A stretch of 64,000 nucleotides of DNA from Catenulispora yoronensis (lineage in GTDB: Bacteria > Actinomycetota > Actinomycetes > Streptomycetales > Catenulisporaceae), in the NCBI RefSeq assembly GCF_039531695.1, contig NZ_BAAAQN010000046.1, positions 43,521 to 107,520 of the forward strand, read 5' to 3'. How positions within the stretch are numbered: position 1 is the stretch's first letter; every line of letters begins with the position of its first letter. This document shows positions 42,199 to 50,651 of the stretch, in pieces. The position numbers were made by a program, and so were the translations under genes. The notes under the pieces were generated by a model. That model worked only from the letters and a program-made list of their open reading frames with translations, had not been told where the DNA came from and did not search any database.

Positions 42199-42373
42199 GG
42201 TTCGTTCCCCTCGCTCACGTCGGCAGCCCTACGGGTACAGCGCCGCCGCCCGGGTGTAAAGTCCATGCCCTCACCTTTGAGACCATGTTTTGCAGTTAGG
42301 CGTGCATGAACTTGACACCCGGGCGGCGGCGCTGTACCCGTAGGGCTGCCGACGTGAGCGAGGGGAACGAACC
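42199..42373. repeat. 175-bp palindrome with 59-bp perfect arms
   Basis: The 59-bp arm at 42199-42257 is exactly reverse-complementary to 42315-42373. The inner 57 bp continue the pairing imperfectly for about eleven more positions. Arms start GGTTCGTTCCCCTCG and end CCGCCCGGGTGT. No target-site duplication is obvious and no transposase is present. It could be a MITE, a cruciform-forming site or a long RNA hairpin. Confidence 0.95.
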
Positions 42374-42426
42374 GAAAACCCAGGCAGGGGACTGACAATC
42401 TCGGCGGCCAAGGTGGGGGAGGGGGA

Positions 42427-42770
42427 GTGCGGCCGCCGGTTCGGATCTCGATGGTTCCGGGAGGGCCGGTTTGGGAGTGCGGCCGCCGGTTCGAGCCTCG
42501 ATGGTTTGGGATGGGCGGTTTGGGGGTGCCGCCGCCGGTTCGAGTCTCGGATGTTGCCGGGTGGGTGGACCGGGCGCCGGTTCGCGTCTCGATGGTGGTC
42601 GAGTGGAGTGCGGCCGCCGGTTCGAGTCTCGGGCATGGTCGCATGGTCGAGTGCGGCTGCCGGTGTGGGTCTCGGGTGGTGCTGGGTGGGGGCGCGTCCG
42701 CTGGTGCGAGTCTCTGTGGTGGCCGAGTGGGGAGTGTGGCCGTCGGTCGAGGCGTCGAGATTCTGGGCAG
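42427..42770. repeat. Degenerate tandem array, eight units of about 36-50 bp
   Basis: Units begin at 42427, 42477, 42526, about 42572, 42608, 42651, about 42693 and 42734, each opening with GTGCGGCCGCCGGTTCGAGT or a variant. Similarity falls toward the right. The shared GGTTCGAGTC is like a tRNA T-loop, but no tRNA can be folded. Function unknown. Confidence 0.75.
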
Positions 42771-42899
42771 GCGGTATTGTCGGCGGCCGGTCGGGGCTTG
42801 GGCGCGTGGTTCGGGGTGTGCGGCTTTGGCCTTGGGGCGGGCTGTTTTGGGTGCGGGTGTTGGTATCAGGGGCCTGGGTGCGCCTGATCTGGGCCTGGG

Positions 42900-43571
42900 C
42901 TAGCTGTCCTCGAAGTCTGTCACGTCGACTCTGAAGGGGGCCTCGCCGAACAGTGCTACTGCTGCGCGGTAGCCGGCTGGGACTTCCACTGGGGCTACGC
43001 GGTGGCGGTGGGGGGCTGCTGGTTCTACGCAGGCGACCAGGTCGCGTTGGAGGACGGCGGCGCGGGTGTTGGCCCAGCCGACGCCGCCGGCTACTTTTGC
43101 GGCGGCTTCTTTGCGGGTCCAGAGGCGGGCGTAGCGGTCGGTTTGTTCCAGGAGGTCGTGGCCGCCTGCTACGTAGCGGGCTTCGAAGGGGAGGAAGTAG
43201 GTTTCGGACATGTCGACGGGGTTCAGGCCTTCGGCCAGTTGGCGGACGTCCACGCCGACGGTGCGGCGGGGGGTTATGGCCAGGAGGGCGAGGTTGCCGT
43301 CGTGGGCCAGGGAGGTGCGGGGGCCGTCGGAGAGTTCTGGTTTGCCGTTGGGGTCGGCGGTGAAGGTGAGGGATTCGGGGGTGGTGGTGAGTTCGTGGGC
43401 GAGGATCAGGCGGCGGGCGCCGTGGGCCACTAAGTAGCGGAGGCGGTCGCGTTCGCGGAGGAAGTCGGCGGCGTGCAGGCGCTCGGTGTCGTCGAGCAGG
43501 TCCAGGTAGCGTTCCGCCGTGGTGGTGGCGGTCTCGGTGCGGATCACCCATACCTTGACCCGGTCGGTCAT
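42900..43571 (-). CDS. 4'-phosphopantetheinyl transferase (Sfp type) with altered metal motif
   Basis: A 223-residue Sfp-type enzyme that should attach the phosphopantetheine arm of CoA to carrier proteins of polyketide, peptide or fatty acid synthases. Features: FLRERDRLRYLVAHGARRLIL, the substrate segment NGKPELSD, and the WTRKEAAAKV motif (Trp151, Lys154, Glu155). The Mg motif reads VGVDVRQ: Asp108 is present, but the second acidic residue two positions on is Arg110. Start ATG at 43571. No carrier-protein genes are nearby. Confidence 0.85.
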   Translation of the reverse strand: MTDRVKVWVIRTETATTTAERYLDLLDDTERLHAADFLRERDRLRYLVAHGARRLILAHELTTTPESLTFTADPNGKPELSDGPRTSLAHDGNLALLAITPRRTVGVDVRQLAEGLNPVDMSETYFLPFEARYVAGGHDLLEQTDRYARLWTRKEAAAKVAGGVGWANTRAAVLQRDLVACVEPAAPHRHRVAPVEVPAGYRAAVALFGEAPFRVDVTDFEDS

Positions 43572-43731
43572 GGGCGGACCGCCTGGTGGGTGGCGGAGTC
43601 CCGGGTGGGCTTCGGCGGCACGGCGTTGTGGGTCCCCATGGACTTCAATTTTCCGGGGGTGGGCGCTCCAAACCGTGCTGGCCGGGGGCTTTCCCGGGGG
43701 GATGTCGGTACGTCGCAATAGTCTTGTTCTG

Positions 43732-44613
43732 ATGTCTCTCTCAGGGTGTGATGATTCCGGTCGGGCTGATGCGCTGGCCGCTACCGAGCGGTGGTTCGTT
43801 CGGGCCGGTATGCCGCATTTCGTCGAGGATCGCTTTGACGTCGGGCTGCCCCGGGTGCTGCGTCCCTTCGCCGCTGTGCTGGAGTTGTCGCGGCTGGGGC
43901 TGATGCTCGGTTTCTGGACGGTGCGCCGGGTGATCGCCGAGGCGCGGGAGATGGGGCATCTGGCGGTCCGGGCGTTGCCGTTGCTGGCGCTGTTCGGCAT
44001 GGTCATCTTTTTCACTGCCGACTTCTGGCAGGTGGCGGCCGCGTTGGACTCCGGCTGGCTGTGGGTGACGGCGGCCTTCTTCGTGCTGCTGATCCAGGCG
44101 TTTCTCATTGCCCGGCTGCCTGAGGAGTTCGGGACGTTGCCCAAGGCGTGCGCGCCGGAGCGGATTCGGGCCAGCTGTGCCGCGACGCCCTTGGCGGAGT
44201 TCGCGCTGACCGGGGCCGAGTTGGACGCGGATCCGGTGCTGGGGCCGGCCCAGCGCCGCAACATGTTCGTGTATCTGCTGCTGAGCCAGACCATTCAAGT
44301 CAGTCTGCTGAGTTGGATGGTCTTCTTCTTCTACGTGGTGTTCGGCGCCATCGCGATCCGTCCGGAGGTGCTGACGGAGTGGTTCAAGCACCCGGTGCCG
44401 GACGCGCGCCTGCTGGGCGTGCGCGTGCCCGGCGTCAGCAGCGAGCTGCTGCACTCGGCGGTGCTCCTGGCCGGTCTCAGTGCTCTGTATTTCGCGATCA
44501 CGGCGCTCACCGACGCCGCCTACCGGCGCGAGTTCTTCGACCGGACGCTGGCCGAGCTCGACCGGGCCATCCACCTGCGCGCCGCCTACCTCACGGCGCG
44601 CCGCCGGTCGTGA
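43732..44613 (+). CDS. Unknown multi-pass membrane protein
   Basis: A 293-residue protein with about four transmembrane helices: LLALFGMVIFFTADFWQVAA, WVTAAFFVLLIQAFLIARL, SLLSWMVFFFYVVFGAIAI and LLHSAVLLAGLSALYFAITA. No family recognised. An upstream in-frame ATG at 43702 is possible; the one at 43732 fits the protein better. Overlaps the convergent oxidoreductase gene by 23 bp. Confidence 0.65.
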   Translation: MSLSGCDDSGRADALAATERWFVRAGMPHFVEDRFDVGLPRVLRPFAAVLELSRLGLMLGFWTVRRVIAEAREMGHLAVRALPLLALFGMVIFFTADFWQVAAALDSGWLWVTAAFFVLLIQAFLIARLPEEFGTLPKACAPERIRASCAATPLAEFALTGAELDADPVLGPAQRRNMFVYLLLSQTIQVSLLSWMVFFFYVVFGAIAIRPEVLTEWFKHPVPDARLLGVRVPGVSSELLHSAVLLAGLSALYFAITALTDAAYRREFFDRTLAELDRAIHLRAAYLTARRRS

Positions 44614-45595
44614 CCACGATCTTGCCGACCTGCGCGTTGGATTCCAGGTGGCGGTGCGCCGCGACGATGTCCTCCAGGGCGAAGACCCGGTCCACCACGG
44701 GTTCGAAGGCGCCAGCCCGGAGTCCGGAGCCGATGAACGCGACCGCGCGACGTAGACGCTCGGGGTCGCCGGTGATCTCCAGCATCGTGTAGGAGCGGAT
44801 GTTCAGCGCCGGCAGGCCCAGGTCGAGGCCCGGGTAGGGGGTCGGCTCGCCGCTCAGGCCGCCGTAGACGACGAGCGTGCCGCCGGGTGCGACCAGGCGG
44901 GACAGTGCGGTGATGCCGGGTCCGGCGACGGCGTCCATGACCAGGTCGACGCCGCGTCCGTCGGTGGCGTCCAGTACGCGCGCCGCGACGTCCTCGGTGT
45001 CGGTGACCACGACCTCGGCGGCGCCGTGCTTCAGCAGGAAGTCGCGCTTGGCGGCGGTGCGGGTCAGCGCGATCGGTATGGCGCCGATCCGGTTGGCGAC
45101 ATCGATGATGGCCAGTCCGCTGCTGCTGGAGGCGGCGTTCAGCAGGATGGTGTCGCCGGGTCGCAGACCCGTGGTTTCGACGAGTGCGCCGTAGGCGGTG
45201 AGATACGGCATCCACACCGCCGAGCCGCGTACCGGGTCCAGGTTGTCGGGCCGGGGGACCACGGCCGAGGCGGGGACGATGGCGCGGTCGGCATAGACGC
45301 CGTAGTCGTTCTGGGAGAAGGCCGGCAGAGTGCTGATGGGCTGGCCGACCCGCAGGCTGCTGACACCGGGCCCGACCGCCTCGACCAGTCCCGAGGCCTC
45401 GTTGCCCAGCCGCGCGGGGAAGGCGCGCACCGGGTAGATGTAGAAGCCCGAGCGGAACAGGACCTCGGCGCGGTTCAGGCCGATGGCGTCCACCCGGATC
45501 CGCACCTCGCCGGGGCCGGGATCGCCGACTTCGAGGTCTGCCAGGCGCATCACCTCGGGGCCGCCGAGTTCGTGGAACAGCACGGTTCGGGTCAT
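44591..45595 (-). CDS. Zinc-independent quinone-oxidoreductase/MDR-type dehydrogenase
   Basis: A 334-residue NADPH-dependent medium-chain reductase (QOR/zinc-type family without zinc cysteines): FHELGGPEVMRLADLEVGDP, VDAIGLNRAEVLFRSG, the cofactor loop TILLNAASSSSGLAIIDVAN, and GRGVDLVMDAVAGPGI. It reduces quinones or enones in relatives. It is divergent from an ArsR regulator that probably controls it. Ribosome site AAGGATA precedes ATG at 45595. Confidence 0.87.
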   Translation of the reverse strand: MTRTVLFHELGGPEVMRLADLEVGDPGPGEVRIRVDAIGLNRAEVLFRSGFYIYPVRAFPARLGNEASGLVEAVGPGVSSLRVGQPISTLPAFSQNDYGVYADRAIVPASAVVPRPDNLDPVRGSAVWMPYLTAYGALVETTGLRPGDTILLNAASSSSGLAIIDVANRIGAIPIALTRTAAKRDFLLKHGAAEVVVTDTEDVAARVLDATDGRGVDLVMDAVAGPGITALSRLVAPGGTLVVYGGLSGEPTPYPGLDLGLPALNIRSYTMLEITGDPERLRRAVAFIGSGLRAGAFEPVVDRVFALEDIVAAHRHLESNAQVGKIVVTTGGAP

Positions 45596-45692
45596 CGCAG
45601 TATCCTTCGAGTCGCGGCGATCTTCTGCTCCTCCAGGGGAGCACAGAAGTACGATCGTGGTCAAACTTTGATGGCCGTCGTACTATGGATGC
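45596..45692. promoter_or_regulatory. Divergent promoter with two inverted repeats
   Basis: AGTACGA-n23-TCGTACT and CTTCTG-CTCC-n5-GGAG-CA-CAGAAG lie between the oxidoreductase and ArsR starts; likely operators of the ArsR protein. Confidence 0.5.
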
Positions 45693-46046
45693 ATGGCCCC
45701 GAACGACCGCGTCCCCGCGCATCCCGACCCCCGAGACGTCCCGCTCCAGCAGGTCCTGGAGGCGCTCATCGAGCCGGCGCGCCGCAGCATCGTCGAGCAG
45801 CTGTCGGTGGGGCCGTCGGACATCGCGTGCGGCGGCTTCGACCTGGCGGTCAGCAAGTCCACCGCGACCCACCACTTCCGGGTGCTGCGGGAGGCCGGGC
45901 TGATCCAGCAGTACTACGCGGGCACGTCGCGCATGAACAGTCTGCGCCGCGAGGAGTTCGACGAGGCGTTCCCGGGCCTGCTGGAGGCGGTGCTGTGGGC
46001 CTCGGAGCGGGAAGCGGGGCTGCGCGTGCCGGAAGCGCGCCCATGA
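45693..46046 (+). CDS. ArsR-family regulator divergent from the oxidoreductase
   Basis: A 117-residue winged helix: LQQVLEALIEPARRSIVEQL, then DLAVSKSTATHHFRVLREAGLIQQYY, the recognition region, and EEFDEAFPGLLEAVL. Shares the divergent region with the oxidoreductase and overlaps the next regulator start (ATGA). Confidence 0.87.
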   Translation: MAPNDRVPAHPDPRDVPLQQVLEALIEPARRSIVEQLSVGPSDIACGGFDLAVSKSTATHHFRVLREAGLIQQYYAGTSRMNSLRREEFDEAFPGLLEAVLWASEREAGLRVPEARP

Positions 46047-47026
46047 CTTCCCCTGGCGGCCCGCGCCGTCGCCTGCCCGAGCGCCTGCGTCGCGTCGCCG
46101 TGCTGGTGCTGGAGGGCGCGAAGCCCCTTGACGTCGGGATCCCCGCTCAAGTGTTCACCACCCGGGCGAGCATGCCCTACGAGGTCCGGGTGTGCGGCGC
46201 GGCGGCCGGGCTGGTGACCGGCGGCGACGGCCTCGCGTACCACGTCGCCGACGGCCTCGGCGCGCTGGAGTGGGCCGACATCGTCTTCATCCCCGGCTAC
46301 CGGTTCCCCGACCGCGACGATCCGCCGGCGGCCGTCGTCGAGGCGTTGCTCGCCGCGCATCGCCGGGACGCCAGGCTCGCCGCGATCTCCACCGGCGCCT
46401 TCGCCCTGGCCGCCACCGGGCTGCTCGACGGCAGGCGCGCCACGACGCACTGGCACTACACCCGCGCGCTGGCCCAGAAGTTCCCGCGGATCCGGGTCGA
46501 CGAGAACGTCCTGTTCGTCGACGAAGGCAGGGTGCTGACATCGGCGGGCGCCGCCTCGGGCCTGGACCTGTGTCTGCACATCCTGCGCGGCGACCTCGGC
46601 GTGGCGGCGTCCAACCATGCCGCCCGGCGCCTGGTCGCGGCCCCCTACCGCAGCGGCGGCCAGGCCCAGTACGTGCCGCGCAGCGTGCCCGAGCCGCTCG
46701 GCGAGCGGTTCGCCGCGACCCGCGAGTGGGCGCTGCACCGCCTGCACGAGCCGCTCAGCCTGGAGACGCTGGCCCGGCACGCGGCCGTGTCGGAGCGCAC
46801 CTTCTCCCGGGGCTTCGCCGCGGAGACCGGGCACACGCCGATGCAGTGGATCATGCGGGCCCGCATCGACCTGGCCCGGGAGCTGCTGGAACGGTCCCAG
46901 CGGGGCATCGAGCAGATCGCGAACGACGTCGGGCTGGGCACCGGCTCGAATTTGCGGGCGCATTTCCAGCGCATCCTGGGCACCACCCCCAGCGAGTACC
47001 GCCGCACCTTCACCCAGGGCGAGTAG
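46043..47026 (+). CDS. GlxA-type regulator: DJ-1/PfpI domain plus AraC helix-turn-helix
   Basis: A 327-residue protein. The first half is a class I amidotransferase-like domain (RRVAVLVLEGAKPLDVGIPAQVF, AAISTGAFALAATGLLDGRRATTHW) with serine-threonine in place of the usual nucleophile cysteine. The second half is an AraC domain (LSLETLARHAAVSERTFSRGFAAE, RGIEQIANDVGLGTGSNLRAHFQ). Coupled to the ArsR gene. Such regulators usually respond to small metabolites. The reason for pairing two regulators is unclear. Confidence 0.87.
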   Translation: MTSPGGPRRRLPERLRRVAVLVLEGAKPLDVGIPAQVFTTRASMPYEVRVCGAAAGLVTGGDGLAYHVADGLGALEWADIVFIPGYRFPDRDDPPAAVVEALLAAHRRDARLAAISTGAFALAATGLLDGRRATTHWHYTRALAQKFPRIRVDENVLFVDEGRVLTSAGAASGLDLCLHILRGDLGVAASNHAARRLVAAPYRSGGQAQYVPRSVPEPLGERFAATREWALHRLHEPLSLETLARHAAVSERTFSRGFAAETGHTPMQWIMRARIDLARELLERSQRGIEQIANDVGLGTGSNLRAHFQRILGTTPSEYRRTFTQGE

Positions 47027-47165
47027 CGCCCGGGCCGCGCGTCCGTCCGGTTTCCGCCTCCCGCGATTGGCGGGATCCTTGCGAACCATGGCGCTCGTGC
47101 CACGGCCGCGTCCGGCTCCCGCACGCGACGCTAGTGGGGAGACGAGAGACGAAGGGACACAGGAC

Positions 47166-48164
47166 ATGACTCGCATTGCCATCAACGGATTCGGCCGCAT
47201 CGGCCGCAACGTGCTGCGCGCCCTGCTGGAGCGGGACAGCGACCTCGAGATCGTCGCGGTCAACGATCTCACCGAGCCGGCCGCGCTGGCCCGGCTGCTC
47301 GCGTACGACACCACCGCGGGCCGGCTCGGCCGCCCGGTCGCCGTCGAGGACGACACGCTCGTCGTCGACGGCCGCCGGATCAAGGTGCTGGCCGAGCGGG
47401 AGCCGGCCCGGCTGCCGTGGGCCGAGCTCGGCGTCGACATCGCGCTGGAGGCCACCGGCCGCTTCACCGCCGCCAAGGCCGCGAGCGCCCACCTCGACGC
47501 CGGGGCCCGGAAGGTCCTGGTCGGCGCGCCCTCGGACGGCGCCGACGTCACCATCGCCTACGGCGTCAACACCGCGGCGTACGACCCGGCCGCGCACACG
47601 ATCATCTCGAACGCCTCGTGCACGACCAACGCGCTGGCCCCGCTCGCCTCGGTGCTCGACGGGCTGGCCGGTATCGAGCACGGTTTCATGACCACGGTGC
47701 ACGCCTACACCCAGGAGCAGAACCTCCAGGACGGCCCGCACCGCGACCCCCGCCGGGCCCGGGCCGCCGCGGTCAACGTCGTGCCGACCACCACCGGCGC
47801 GGCCAAGGCGATCGGCCTGGTGCTGCCGAACCTCGAAGGCCGCCTGTCCGGCGACTCGATCCGGGTGCCGGTGCCGGTCGGCTCGATCGTCGAGCTCAAC
47901 ACCACGGTCGCCCGCGACGTGACCCGCGACGACGTGCTGGCCGCGTACCAGGCCGCCGCCGAGGGCCCGCTCGCCGGCGTCCTGGAGTACTCCGAGGACC
48001 CGCTGGTGTCGTCCGACATCGTCGGCAACCTCGCCTCGGCGATCTTCGACTCGGCCCTGACCCGCGTCGACGGACGGCACATCAAGGTGGTCGCCTGGTA
48101 CGACAACGAGTGGGGCTTCTCCAACCGCGTGATCGACACGCTGGAGCTGATCGCGGCGGGGTGA
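47166..48164 (+). CDS. gap: Glyceraldehyde-3-phosphate dehydrogenase, type I
   Basis: A 332-residue enzyme converting glyceraldehyde-3-phosphate to 1,3-bisphosphoglycerate with NAD(P). It shows INGFGRIGRNVLRALLE, the active site SNASCTTNALAPL with catalytic Cys, TTVHAYTQEQNLQDGPH, and the C-terminal VVAWYDNEWGFSNRV. Not in an operon with pgk, so this may be an additional copy. Ribosome site AAGGGA upstream; a terminator follows. Confidence 0.95.
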   Translation: MTRIAINGFGRIGRNVLRALLERDSDLEIVAVNDLTEPAALARLLAYDTTAGRLGRPVAVEDDTLVVDGRRIKVLAEREPARLPWAELGVDIALEATGRFTAAKAASAHLDAGARKVLVGAPSDGADVTIAYGVNTAAYDPAAHTIISNASCTTNALAPLASVLDGLAGIEHGFMTTVHAYTQEQNLQDGPHRDPRRARAAAVNVVPTTTGAAKAIGLVLPNLEGRLSGDSIRVPVPVGSIVELNTTVARDVTRDDVLAAYQAAAEGPLAGVLEYSEDPLVSSDIVGNLASAIFDSALTRVDGRHIKVVAWYDNEWGFSNRVIDTLELIAAG

Positions 48165-48197
48165 GCGGTGACGGAATGACGGACTGACGGAATAACC

Positions 48198-48232
48198 GAA
48201 CCGCCTGGCGGCCGCGCGCCGTCGGGCGGTTC
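48198..48232 (+). terminator. Terminator after gap
   Basis: GAACCGCC pairs with GGCGGTTC around a G/C-rich loop, between convergent genes. Confidence 0.6.
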
Positions 48233-48279
48233 TCGCGTACCGGCCGCTCGTGCTTCGGCAGCTCCTGCTTCAGCCGCCC

Positions 48280-49146
48280 TTACTTCAGCAGCTTCGACAT
48301 CCGCCGGTCGGCCAACGGCTTGCCGCCGGTCTGACAGGTCGGGCAGTACTGGAGCGAGGAGTCGGCGAACGACACCTCCCGGACGGTGTCCCCGCACACC
48401 GGACACGCCTGCCCGGTGCGGCCGTGCACCCGCAGCCCGGACTTCTTCTCCGACTTCAGCTCCTTCATCGGCAGCCCGCGCGAGCGCTCGACCGCGTCGC
48501 CCAACGTGTCGAGCGTGACCTGGTGCAGCGCCGCCACCTCGGCCGGCGTCAGCTTCGCCGCCAGCTTGAACGGCGACATCCGCGCGGCGTGCAGGATCTC
48601 GTCGGAGTAGGCGTTGCCGATGCCCGCCAGCACGCTCTGATCGCGCAGCACGCCCTTGATCTGCCGCCGCTCGCCCGCCAGCAGCCGCGTCAGCTCCTCG
48701 ACGGTGAACTCCTCCGAGAAGGGGTCGATGCCCAGCCGCGCGATCCCCGGCACCTCCGCCGGATCCCGCACGACGTAGACCGCGAGCCCCTTCTTGGTCC
48801 CGGCCTCGGTGACGTCGAACCCGGACCCCTCCGGCTCCGCCATCCGCACCCGCAGCGCCAGCGGCCCCTTGCCGGGCCGCGGCGGCTCGGCGGGCAGCTC
48901 CTCGCGCCACCGGATCCAGCCGGCGCGCGCCAGGTGGATGACCAGGTGCACGTCCCCGACGCTGAAGTCGAGGAACTTGCCGTGCCGCCCGACCCCGGTG
49001 ACCTCGGCGCCGACCAGCGCCGACAGCGGCGGGTCGTAGGTCTTCAGGGCCTGGACGGCCACGGGTGTCGCCGCCGCGACGGCGTGGCCGGACAGGTGGC
49101 CGTCGAGGAAGGCCGCGAGGGCTTCGACTTCGGGCAGTTCGGGCAT
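48280..49146 (-). CDS. Fpg/Nei-family DNA glycosylase
   Basis: A 288-residue base-excision repair enzyme: N-terminal MPELPEVEALAAFL with catalytic Pro2 and Glu3, GRHGKFLDFSVG, the helix-two-turn-helix segment QSVLAGIGNAYSDEILHAA, and a complete zinc finger CPVC...CPTC ending near QTGGKPLADRR. It removes oxidised bases and nicks the strand. No helper genes adjacent. A second glycosylase, besides the split mug gene. Confidence 0.93.
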   Translation of the reverse strand: MPELPEVEALAAFLDGHLSGHAVAAATPVAVQALKTYDPPLSALVGAEVTGVGRHGKFLDFSVGDVHLVIHLARAGWIRWREELPAEPPRPGKGPLALRVRMAEPEGSGFDVTEAGTKKGLAVYVVRDPAEVPGIARLGIDPFSEEFTVEELTRLLAGERRQIKGVLRDQSVLAGIGNAYSDEILHAARMSPFKLAAKLTPAEVAALHQVTLDTLGDAVERSRGLPMKELKSEKKSGLRVHGRTGQACPVCGDTVREVSFADSSLQYCPTCQTGGKPLADRRMSKLLK

Positions 49147-49213
49147 GGAGCAAGTCTGCCCTGTTCGGGGGGCGGACGCTCGTGGGGCCGGCTCGGTCGG
49201 CCCGGCCCTCCGA

Positions 49214-49346
49214 CGTCAGCGCGGTTCTACGGCGTCGGCCCGGCCCTCCTGCGTCAGCGCGGTTCTGCGGCGCCGGCACGGCTCTCCGGCGTCAGCGCGG
49301 TTCTGCGGTGTCGGCCCGGCCTTCCGGTGTCGGCCCGGCCTTCCGG
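49214..49346. repeat. 38-bp tandem repeat, three and a half units
   Basis: Units at 49214, 49252 and 49290 start CGTCAGCGCGGTTCT and end in CGGCCYTCCGG-like sequence; a 19-bp half unit follows at 49328. They lie between divergent Fpg and the 3' end of the EF-hand gene. Confidence 0.85.
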
Positions 49347-49348
49347 CG

Positions 49349-49570
49349 TCAGCCCTGCCCCTGCACCATCAGCTTGAACTCGTCCAGGCTGATGCGGCCG
49401 TCGCCGTCGGCGTCGCCGCCCTGGATCCGCGCGGCCGCCTCGGCCTCGTCGACCTGTTCGCCGAGCTCGCCGAGCGCCGCGCCGATCCCGGCGGCGGTGA
49501 TCTGGCCGTCGCCGTCCTCGTCGAACATGCGGAACAGCGCCTCGGCCGTGGGCTCCTCGTCCTGAGCCAT
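49349..49570 (-). CDS. EF-hand calcium-binding protein (calerythrin/CabD-like)
   Basis: A 73-residue protein with two EF hands: loop 1 DEDGDGQITAAGIG and loop 2 DADGDGRISLDEFK. Both loops have the expected acidic residues, ending with Glu in the second and with a weaker fit in the first. It resembles the small calcium-binding proteins of streptomycetes. ATG at 49570 chosen; GTG at 49579 also possible. Confidence 0.85.
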   Translation of the reverse strand: MAQDEEPTAEALFRMFDEDGDGQITAAGIGAALGELGEQVDEAEAAARIQGGDADGDGRISLDEFKLMVQGQG

Positions 49571-49724
49571 GCGAGCCACCCCTCTCGTTCAGTGATCTGT
49601 CCGCGCCACGCTAGCGCGCCGCCCACTCCGGGGGTGAATTCGGCGTCGCGACACGGGCGGTTCAGTGGTTTCCCGCGTGGCGTTGGCTAGATTCCGGGCA
49701 TCCGCTATCGAACCGGGAGCAGTA

Positions 49725-50651
49725 GTGCGCAAGTGCGTGTCAATGGTCGCCGTGGCCTCCACCGCCGTCGGTCTCGCCGGGTGTTCGAGCCCGGACCGGG
49801 CGCGGGAACCCGCCGGGGCGGCCCACCCGCTGGGCACGGCGGCCGGCGAGAACGGTCAGAACGTCAAGAACGGCCAGGGCCAGGACGGCCAGAACAGCAA
49901 GCAGGGTAAGAAGAATCAGCCGGCACGGGGCGACCAGATCCCGCCGCTTGCCGTCGCCGCCAACGTCCCGGGGGCCCATCCCGCGGCCGGCAGCGCCGCT
50001 GACGCCGCCGCCGATACTGCCGCCGGCAAGCAGCTTCCCGCCGCCCGTCCCAATCCTGATGGCGGGTTGGAGGGCCTCGGTCTGACCGGCACGACTGTTG
50101 CTCCGGCCTCCGGCGCCGCGGTCCCCAGCGGCACCACTTCGCTTCCCGACCACCAGGCAGGCGGCCGGTCTGCCTTGCCGAGACGCGGCTCGCCGGGCAA
50201 GGGACAGGCCGCCCCGGCTCCGGCGTCGCCCGCCCCGGCCCCGCCGCAGAACACCGGCTCCGGCTCCTCGGACTCGTCCCTCGCGCAGATCATGGACGCC
50301 GTGGTCGCGTCGCGCATGGACGGCAAGGAGGTGCTGCTGGAGATCGCCGGGGACGGTTGCGCCGACTGCCGCGCGCTGGACCAGGCCATGCACTCGCCCA
50401 AGGCCCAGGCCGTGCTCGCGCAGTCCTACCACGTGGTCCGGATCGACCCGGGCGGGGCAGGGGCGATTGCCTCCCAGTACGGGCTCTCGGGTCTTTCCGG
50501 CGGTTCGGGCGGCTCCGCCAGCTCCGGCATGCCGACGCTGGTCGTGCTGAACCCGGACGGCACGGTCCGCGCCGACTCCTCCCGCACCGGCCGCCCCGCG
50601 TTCACCGAGGCCGGCCTGTCCTCCTGGCTGAAGCAGTGGGCCCCGCGATGA
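49725..50651 (+). CDS. Thioredoxin-fold lipoprotein with long disordered linker
   Basis: A 308-residue exported lipoprotein (VASTAVGLAGC lipobox). About 160 residues of Gly/Ala/Pro/Gln-rich linker are followed by a thioredoxin-like domain with the redox motif GDGCADCRALD (CxxC), KAQAVLAQSYHVVRIDPG, and the cis-proline loop GMPTLVVLNPDG. It probably handles disulfides or thiols outside the membrane. GTG at 49725 follows GGGAGCA. Coupled to the next gene. Confidence 0.82.
   Translation: MRKCVSMVAVASTAVGLAGCSSPDRAREPAGAAHPLGTAAGENGQNVKNGQGQDGQNSKQGKKNQPARGDQIPPLAVAANVPGAHPAAGSAADAAADTAAGKQLPAARPNPDGGLEGLGLTGTTVAPASGAAVPSGTTSLPDHQAGGRSALPRRGSPGKGQAAPAPASPAPAPPQNTGSGSSDSSLAQIMDAVVASRMDGKEVLLEIAGDGCADCRALDQAMHSPKAQAVLAQSYHVVRIDPGGAGAIASQYGLSGLSGGSGGSASSGMPTLVVLNPDGTVRADSSRTGRPAFTEAGLSSWLKQWAPR

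Larger units (their letters stand above)
42046..42899. other. 854-bp gene-free region
   Basis: Long open frames exist here on both strands, but they are byproducts of high G+C and of the tandem repeats. The visible content is the large palindrome (42199-42373) and the degenerate array (42427-42770). Confidence 0.6.

Noticed and set aside
42427..42770. tRNA or tRNA remnants suggested by GGTTCGAGTC
   Set aside because: No acceptor or anticodon arms can be paired at any unit.
42072..43551. Long leftward frames across the gene-free region and the phosphopantetheinyl transferase
   Set aside because: Products are Arg/Pro/Thr-rich repeats that follow the tandem DNA array and the palindrome. The real gene at 42900-43571 is in another frame.
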